Under the pieces are notes generated by a model that was not told the DNA's origin, made no database searches, and saw only the letters and a list, made by a program, of their open reading frames with translations. Position numbers and translations under genes: made by a program. A stretch of DNA of 64,000 bases, taken from assembly GCA_030272155.1 (NCBI GenBank), contig CP126205.1, positions 1,848,501 to 1,912,500 on the forward strand, read 5' to 3'. Shown here one piece after another: positions 34,803 to 43,436 of the stretch. The stretch is from Tetradesmus obliquus (Eukaryota; Chlorophyta; Chlorophyceae; Sphaeropleales; Scenedesmaceae). The first letter of the stretch is position 1; each line of letters begins with the position of its first letter.

Positions 34803-37111
34803 CACTGTGTACCAGCCAGCAGCAGCACAGCACCGCTGCCGTGCTGCTGCGCCTGCAGCCGCTTCAGCACCTCCTGCAGCGCCTGGGCAGCCAGGCCAAC
34901 ACCACCACAACGAAATAAAATACCCAGAACACACTGTAGGGTTTGCGTAACACACTGTAGGGTGTGTATAACACACTGTAGGGAAGTTCCCAAATTGATG
35001 CAAAGTTGCTACTCACCGGCTCCGGCATCACCTCCCACCGAGCTGCTGCCCCCTCCAGCCTCCACAGCAGCAGCAGCATTCTGCGTACCAGCCGGAAGCA
35101 GCGCAGCACCAGACCCCTGCTGCTGCTCCTGCAGCCTCTTCAGCACCTCCTGCAGTGTTCGAGAGGCCAGGTCTGGCGGTGTGTGCAGCAGCAGCTGCTG
35201 CCACATGGCAGCAAGCGCCTGCATGGTGACAAGCAGTGCAGCAGATGGGGGTTGTGTACGAGTAACACAGTGTCTCGCCCACTGTTCTGGGTGATGTGGG
35301 GCGTGAGGCCAGGTCTGACGGCGTGTGCAGCAGCAGCTGTTGCCACATGGCTGCCAGGGCCTGCATATTATTACAAAGAAGAAACATAAATTTGGGGACC
35401 GCCGGTGAATGCACTTTGCAGTGTTTGAGAGGCCAGGTCTGGCGGTGTGTGTAGCAGCAGCTGCTGCCACATGGCAGCAAGGGCCTGCAAGATGTCACAC
35501 AGAAGAAGCAGACAGCTGTTGATTGACTGCATGTGCCCCTTGCAAAGTCTGAGAGGCCAGGTCTGTCGGAGTGTGCAGCAGCAGCTGCTGCCACATGGCA
35601 GCTAGGGCTTGCATGGTGGCAAGCAGTGCAGCAGATGGGTGATGGGTACTTGTAACGGCATCTGTTGGCCGCTGTTCTGGATGGTGTCAAGTGTGCAGCA
35701 GTAGATGCTGCCATATAGCATACAGGGCCTGCAAATGCAGCAGCACAAAAAACTCCATCGTGTCATGCATGCTGTGAACATGAGCCATGCATTGACAGAT
35801 GTGTAAGCGAAGTCAGGCGTGCAGCAGCAGCTGCTGCCACATGGCAGCTAGGGCCTGCACGGAGAAAAGCAGTGCAGCAAATGGGAGATGAGTGCTTGCA
35901 AGGCAGTGACAACTGTTTTGGGTGGTGTGGGATGTGCAGCCAGGTCTGGTGGCGTGAGCAGCAGCAGCAGCTGCCACATAGCTAAGATGGTGCAAGGACC
36001 CTAAGATGGTGCCAGGGCCACATGTAACTATCCTCTCTCTCATAGCTGCTAGGGCCGACCGCTGCATAATGCATCTTGCATACTATGGCACGGCACGCAT
36101 GAGCTGCGTGTGGTTTTTTTTTTCATCTTTATCTTCATGTTACTGTGTGGTTTTTTGTGTGTGGTGTGTGCTTACAGAAGAGCCCTGCCAAGCGGCTGGA
36201 TTAGACGCAAGTAATCACCACACAAAACCCGCGCAGGTCCAGTCCCTCTTTTGGGTAGGAACATTATGGCACAGGAAATACATTTCGCACCGTTTGATGC
36301 CAGTGCTGGCAGACATCAATGCGTCTGGGTGGCGCAGTCCCTACTAGCATGCATGCACAGCGCCTGGCCCCCGCAGCTGGGTAGTACAAAAACGTCAGCA
36401 CCACCCAACACAAGTGTTGTTCAACTCCAAACACAGTTTTTGATTGAGTATGTATTTCAAAGCATCAACTGTGTGAACTTGCTAATGCATGATGCACGCC
36501 CACCTGCTGCCGTGCCTGTGCGTTGCTTGGCCCTGCAGCCAGGTAAGCTTGCACGTTCGGAGTCACCCAGCACCCCACAAGTACGCCGCACCAAAAACAA
36601 AGCACTGCTGAAGCAGCCACGTATAGCAATATCAGGAGCCAGTAACGCAGGCGCCTCCCCACCTGCTGCCGCACGCTTGGCCTGCAGCCTGGTATGCTTG
36701 CACCTTGGAGTCACCCAGCATCCCACGAGTACGCCGCAAAACAAAAGACAATGCGTTGCTCATTAATCACAAAACACAGCAGTGTGAGGAACCAGTAATG
36801 CAGGCAAACTCACCTGCTGCCGAGCATGCGTGTTGCCTGGCCCCGCAGCCAGGTTAGCCTGCACATTGGAGTCACCCAGCTCCCTGCAAGTACGCCTCAA
36901 CAAAAAGAAAGCACTGCTGAAGCAGCCACATAATATAGCAGTATCAGGAGCCGATACTGCAGGCTCCTCCGCACCTGCTGCCGTGCGTGTGCGTCGCCTG
37001 GGCCTGCGGCCAAGTAGGCTTGCACGTTAGAGTCACCCAGCACAGCAGCCAGCTGCGGCATTCTGCCCAGCAGCTGCGACATCTTGTCAAAGGCGAGGAA
37101 GCCTGCAAAAT

Positions 37112-37162
<51 letters not shown>

Positions 37163-40100
37163 GTATGGGTGGCTGTCAGTTGCGGCATGAGGCGCAGCAG
37201 CTGAGACATCTTGTCAAATGCAAGGTAGCCTGCAACATAAAAGCAGCAGCAGCAGCAGCAGCAGCAGCAACGTGTGAATGGCTGCTAGCTGTGGCATGCA
37301 CCCCAGCAGCTGAGGCATCTTGTCAAATGCGAGGAAGCCTGCAAACAGCAGCAGCAGAAGCAGCAGCAGCGGGTGGGTTGCTGGCAGCTGCTGCATGCGC
37401 ACCAACAGCTGCAACATTCCATCGAGTGCAAGGGAGCCTGAGGAAGCAGCAGCAGCCACAACAACAGCAGCAGCAGCAGCAGCTGCCACAGTAACAGCAG
37501 CAGCAGCAGCAGCAGCAGCATAGTGTGTCAGGTGCAAGCCAGATGCGGCAGCCAGCACAGCAGCTGTGACTCATGTCAACAGCAAAAGAGCTTGAGAAAA
37601 AGTTGGCAGAAGCAATGGGATATCATGTCTGCGGCTGTGTCATGTAGGTGTGACGTGTGACTGACACACAGCCGTAGCCACCACGTTACCCAAATCCACA
37701 CTGGGTTGCTTGCTCATCTGAAAAGCGACACCACCACGCGTGCCAGACGGCGCATTTCAGCTGAGCAAACAGCACAGCGTGCATTTGTCATACAACGTGC
37801 TTGGGCAGCATATGCTTGACAGGCATGTCATCGTCATGCAATCAAAATATTCAGCCAGAGCGACAACGCCATCTCTCACATGCTTGTGGGGCTCCATTTG
37901 CGCATGCAGTTCTGTACGCCGCCCAGGGCTTGCACCCAAGCAAACTAATGACAAAAGGTGTTGCTGTGTTGGCAGTGCCGCCGTGCTTGGTGCAGGCTTA
38001 TGAGCCAGGTCCAGCAATCAAGCACAACAGCATTGGAAACACAAAACAGAGGGCTCAACACACCAAGCACCAGCCGCCGACACAAACAGGCATGCTTCTG
38101 TTATCAAAACTCCAGCCAGGCATACAACACCAACAGCACTACCACAACACCCCCCTGCTGTCCACCCTGGCCATGTTGCAGCCAGAGCCTGCATCCACGT
38201 TCAAGTCACTTGTTAGTAACATGTTAGTAACATCACCTGCAGAGCAAGCAGCACTGCTGGCCTGCAGTACCAATTGCTTGCAAACCTGCTGATGCGTCTG
38301 CTGATGAGACCATGAGTGTCTAAATTCGTTCTTGTACGAACAGTCAGGCTGGCAAGCCTGGCGGCGGACGCACCGACTCCTGAGGACCACGGTGAATACG
38401 TGGCTGCGCATTCTAAGCACATCTGGGCTGGGTGACAAAAATACAGCGAAGAGTTGAATGCTGCACACCGCTTCTGGAGCGCATGAGCTTCCCGTCAAGC
38501 TCACCTGCAAAGCCTGAAAAGGAGTTGAGGGCCACCACCATTTCCGGCTTGTGAGCTTCGTCAGGGTAGGTCTGCGGCAGCGGCAGCAGCAGCAGCAGTA
38601 GCAGCAGCAGCAGCAGATGCGGCAGCAGTGACAATGGCCACATGTGCTTTGCCGAGCACCAGTGTGGTTGGTGCGGAGGGGCAACGCGATTACACAATTG
38701 CTGCGGGAATACAGCTTGTAGTAACCTCCTGCAGGTAAGTGCTACAAGAGTGAGCTCTAGTACCTCTTGCCCAGTTCTGCTGCTGCAATAGTAAAGTGGG
38801 ACTCACGGGCTACTGCACAGCCCAGAGAGCAGTGTCTCATCGAGCAGCAGTAGACCACCAGTGCCACACTACCAAAGGGCCGCCACAATGATTTTCAAAG
38901 CACAATCATGGTAATTGAAACTGTGCTGTGCTAACATCGACAACAGTTGAGCATCAGTGCGGTAGAGCATCCTGTGAGACTGGTGGCAGGCGCTTCCCAT
39001 AAGTATGTGACGCGCTCCGCAACAAGCCGCACACAACAGTCTTGCACACGCTGTACTGCAGACCCCAGAAAGGAATGAAAACCAACGCGTCGTAGGAAAC
39101 CACCAGGATCACATTGCCAATGCGCCACTACTCCGCATTACACAATAAACATTGCCGAATTGATAAACCGTGCTGTGCAAATGATTTACAACGGTGCTGC
39201 AGCAGCGTGGGAGTGCGAGATTATCCTGTGACACTGGTAGCAGATGCTCCCCTTGCAGACAGAGGAACATCTGGCACCGGCCTCACAAAACAGTCTTGCA
39301 CGCGCTGTTTCAACTGACAGCAGCCTGCCTAGGCAGCCAACAGCAGCATCTGCATATTGGCTGGTGTACTCAATTAAACAGCAGTAAAGCAGCCAATCAA
39401 CTACAAACATCATCCGGCAGTGCATGGATATTCTGTGGCGCTGGTGGCTGATCTTCCCTTGGGCAAAAGGAATTAGACCCCAGCGGCACAAAACAGTCGT
39501 GCACTTGCTCTGCCGTTGGAGGGTGTGGAGCCCAGGGGTGCCGGCGCGGCCCCTGGCCACACACACCCTCTTTGCCTTAACTTACCCAGGAGCTGCAGAG
39601 CTGCCTGGGTAGTCACTCACTCACTCACTTGCTGTGCTGTGCTGAGCATACCCTGCTTAGGCCTCACTGGATGCAGCAAGTGCATGCAGCGCTGGTGCAG
39701 TCCAACCAGGTCAATATGTAACATGTGTGTCATTTGATCTAGCTGCATACTGCTTGACTGGTGGCAATCGTGCGTCACTGCTGCTTCTGCTGGTGTGCAC
39801 GGCTGGCTCAGTCAAACAAGCCTACACTGCAGCTGAAGCACCATGATAATGTGCTTCAGCTACTGGACAATGTCCACGCCAAGGTGGCTAAGGCCATGTA
39901 GCTCTAGCACGCCAACATAAAAACATGGCAACATGGCAACCACTGACACCTATGCGTGTACCGTGGATATCAGTACAGGGTGTAGCCTATGGTGCAAGCG
40001 TGCCGCAGATCAGGGCAACACCCGCAGCGCAGGGCATTGGCTTGCTTCACATCTTTGGTCCTGCTTACACACAACAAGGACCTGAAGCACGCCCACCCCA

Positions 40101-43100
40101 GGAACCAAGCAGGACACCAAGGGCCACACTTGCAAACGCGGTACCTGCAGTATCTGCAGTACTTGTGTCCAGCACCATGCGCAAGAAGCCGCACCTGCCT
40201 TCACCAGCAAGGACAGCATCCAAGCCAAGGCTGTATGTGAATGCCAGACACTGCAGTTGTACAACAACTGTATACATCATATTCCTCAGCAATACCCCTG
40301 GGATCGGCGTGGTTGAACTCTTTGACGTCGTGTTCAGCGACAGACACACAGCTCAACCACACCCACCCCAGGAGCAAAACTGGACACCAAGAGCCGCACT
40401 TGCATTAGCAGCAACACTAGCCCCCAACAGCAATGGCTACACCTGACGTTCCTTATTGCACTTCATCAGGTACAGCAATGCGCCACTAAGCTGTGCCTCA
40501 TCCGAAACCCCATGCTGGCGTGCTAAGCCTTCTGGGGTGTGGGCATGACGCACCACGGATACGTACCACACCAACACAGGGTTTGTTCAGCACCCACCCA
40601 CATACAGAAACTTGTTGCTAGTACGGCCCAACAACCCCCAAGCCCACATGCATACTACTACCAAAGGAAAACAATGGCAACTCTGCACAACATGGTACCT
40701 TTGTGCAAGGCGGTGCGTACACAGCAACCATGCGCAACATCGCTACAAATTCAGCAGCTTGCGCCACTCTCGAAGCACAACATTGTCAACAGCAGTGGCT
40801 ACTGCAGCAGTGAGGAAGTACGGCTGGCCTACTGCAGTCTTCAACGTGTGGGCAGCAGTAGGCCAGCGATGCCACATCGCTGAACAGGCGACTACTTGAA
40901 GGCCAACCCTACCGTACATGTTGTGCTTCCAAATTGCGCACAGCTAAACTTCATACAAATGCGACAGTGCAAAAACATGTGGGCTGGAACCACATGTTGA
41001 CGTGCTGCAAGCTGCTGCAGGATGTAGACACCAAGCAGGAGTCGGCATCATGCTGCAGGAGCTGCTTCACCCCAACATGGCATTGATGATAACCAATGAT
41101 GACCAATGATAATGGACCACACACAAACAAAGGATCCCGAGTTGCTGCTGCTGCTGTTGCTGCTGCCGCTACTGCTGCAGATGCCTGGCAGAGTGAACTC
41201 AGCGTAGTACAAACTGTCAAGCCTACATCGCAGCTGCAACCTCATGTTGGTGTGCTGCAAGCTCCTGGAGGGTGTGGACACTGAAGGCTACACACTGCAG
41301 GAGCCGTAGCATGCCAACATGGCAATCTCCGACACCTACGCGCATGTCCTTGGTTTCAAAAGGCCACGCTTTTCAACTTGCAAGTGGCACAGCTAGTTTG
41401 CTGAAAACTATGATTGGTGCTGCGCTAAGTTGAGGATAATTATGATCAGTGCTGCAACACTAATGGATACAACACTGCAGCAGCAGTGTGGCAGAGCATC
41501 CTGTGGCACTGGTAGCAGGCACTTCCTCCAAAAGAGGGGGGTCTGTCACCAGCGACACAGTACAGCCTTGCACACGCCGTCCAACTTGCAAGTTGCACCA
41601 AACCGTTGAAATGGTGACATCAATGATACGTGCGGCGCTAATGGCTACAACACTGTAGCAGCAGTGTGGCAGAACACCCTGTGACAATGGTGGCATGTGC
41701 TTCACTGACCAGGGAATGATACGTGCGGCGCTAATGGCTACAACACTGTAGCAGCAGTGTGGCAGAACACCCTGTGACAATGGTGGCATGTGCTTCACTG
41801 ACCAGGGAATGATACGTGCGGCGCTAATGGCTACAACACTGTAGCAGCAGTGTGGCAGAACACCCTGTGACAATGGTGGCATGTGCTTCACTGACCAGGG
41901 AATGATACGTGCGGCGCTAATGGCTACAACACTGTAGCAGCAGTGTGGCAGAACACCCTGTGACAATGGTGGCATGTGCTTCACTGACCAGGGAATGATA
42001 CGTGCGGCGCTAATGGCTACAACACTGTAGCAGCAGTGTGGCAGAACACCCTGTGACAATGGTGGCATGTGCTTCACTGACCAGGGAAACACTAACCACC
42101 AGCCGCACGTGACAACTTGCACACGCTATTCAACTGACAGCAGCCTTCCCAGGCAGCCAGCAGCAGCACCTGCATTGGGGTTTAGGTTTAGGGCTAAACC
42201 CTAAACCCTAACCCCTGCATGATGATTGGTGTACCTGACACAGCCCGCTTGAAAACGTCAAGTCAACCTTGATAAGCTGCTGCAGGAATGCGCTGCAAGG
42301 CTAGTTCATGTAAGAGATCGCCCCATGACTTCAACCTGAAGTATATCAAACATGTTTTCCAGAAAAGCAGCAGCATCGTGTCAAGGCCTCACCTTGGCGT
42401 CTTTCTGGTGCAGCTTTTTGGCGGTGCTGGTAGTGGAGTGTGACTGCCCGCAAACAACCCACGAACCTGCAACATAACAAACGCAGCTGCAAGGTTGCTT
42501 TGCCTACCTTGGGGTCCTTCTGGTGCAGCTTTTTGGCGGTGCCGGTGGTGGGGTGGGCCTGCAGCGGCAGCGCCTTGTCGATGGACAGCACCTGCAGCAG
42601 ACCAGGCAGCAGCAGCAGCAGCAGCAGCAGCTGAATGATACTGCTGCTGCATCACCAACAACAACAGCTGCTGCACCATTTACATTACATGACATGACCT
42701 TACATGAATGTTTGAGGGGGATAGCAACCCATGACAAAACGCAAACAAAACAGCAACAAAGCAATGCTTATGCTGTGCCATGCAGTTTTAGGGGTATAGC
42801 TGCATGTGTTACACCATGCTGCACCTGCCAGAGGGGCAATTGAGCGCAAAACTTGCCGTTTCACTCGCACTCGCAACGATCAGCAGCCGGCCCTGGCCCT
42901 GCTACTGCTACTGCTGTGCATGTAATAGTTTTCCGTAATTGCTGCAGGTTTTGAAACGAAGGCAAACGCAAGACTATGAGTAATTGGCCCCACCTTATCT
43001 GTAAAAACAGCAGCAGGTCATAGCATGCGCATCGTGCTTAGGGTTTTGGTACCAACATACGAGTATAAAACAACTGGAACCACAATGTCACGTTCCCTTC

Positions 43101-43404
43101 CTTTAATGGACTGCTGTACTGCCCAACTGCATCAGGAAAGGCAGCCACCCTGACCGTATTGCTGCTGCCAGTTGCTGCTGCAGCAATGCAACGCGCGCTG
43201 AAGCCCACAGGATTCAAATAGGCACCATGCAGGCCTGACACCCACCTTCATATGCAAAGGCAACGGCTCGTGGCCCTGCTGCTGCTGCTGCTCTTGATGG
43301 AAATGCAATACATTGCTCAACAGCACTGCGCACAAAATGCTTACAGCATGACGATAAAAACAGCCCCACCTTCATCAGGAAAGGTAGTAGCCCCTGGCCT
43401 TGGC

Positions 43405-43436
<32 letters not shown>

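Noticed and set aside
41621-42085. CRISPR-like array
   Set aside because: Units are contiguous with no unique spacers, and the sequence is eukaryotic.
41460-42122. 220-codon minus-strand ORF with five 31-residue repeats
   Set aside because: Its openness follows from the 93-bp period; it lies inside PMI intron 4, on the same strand, with no start context or other support.
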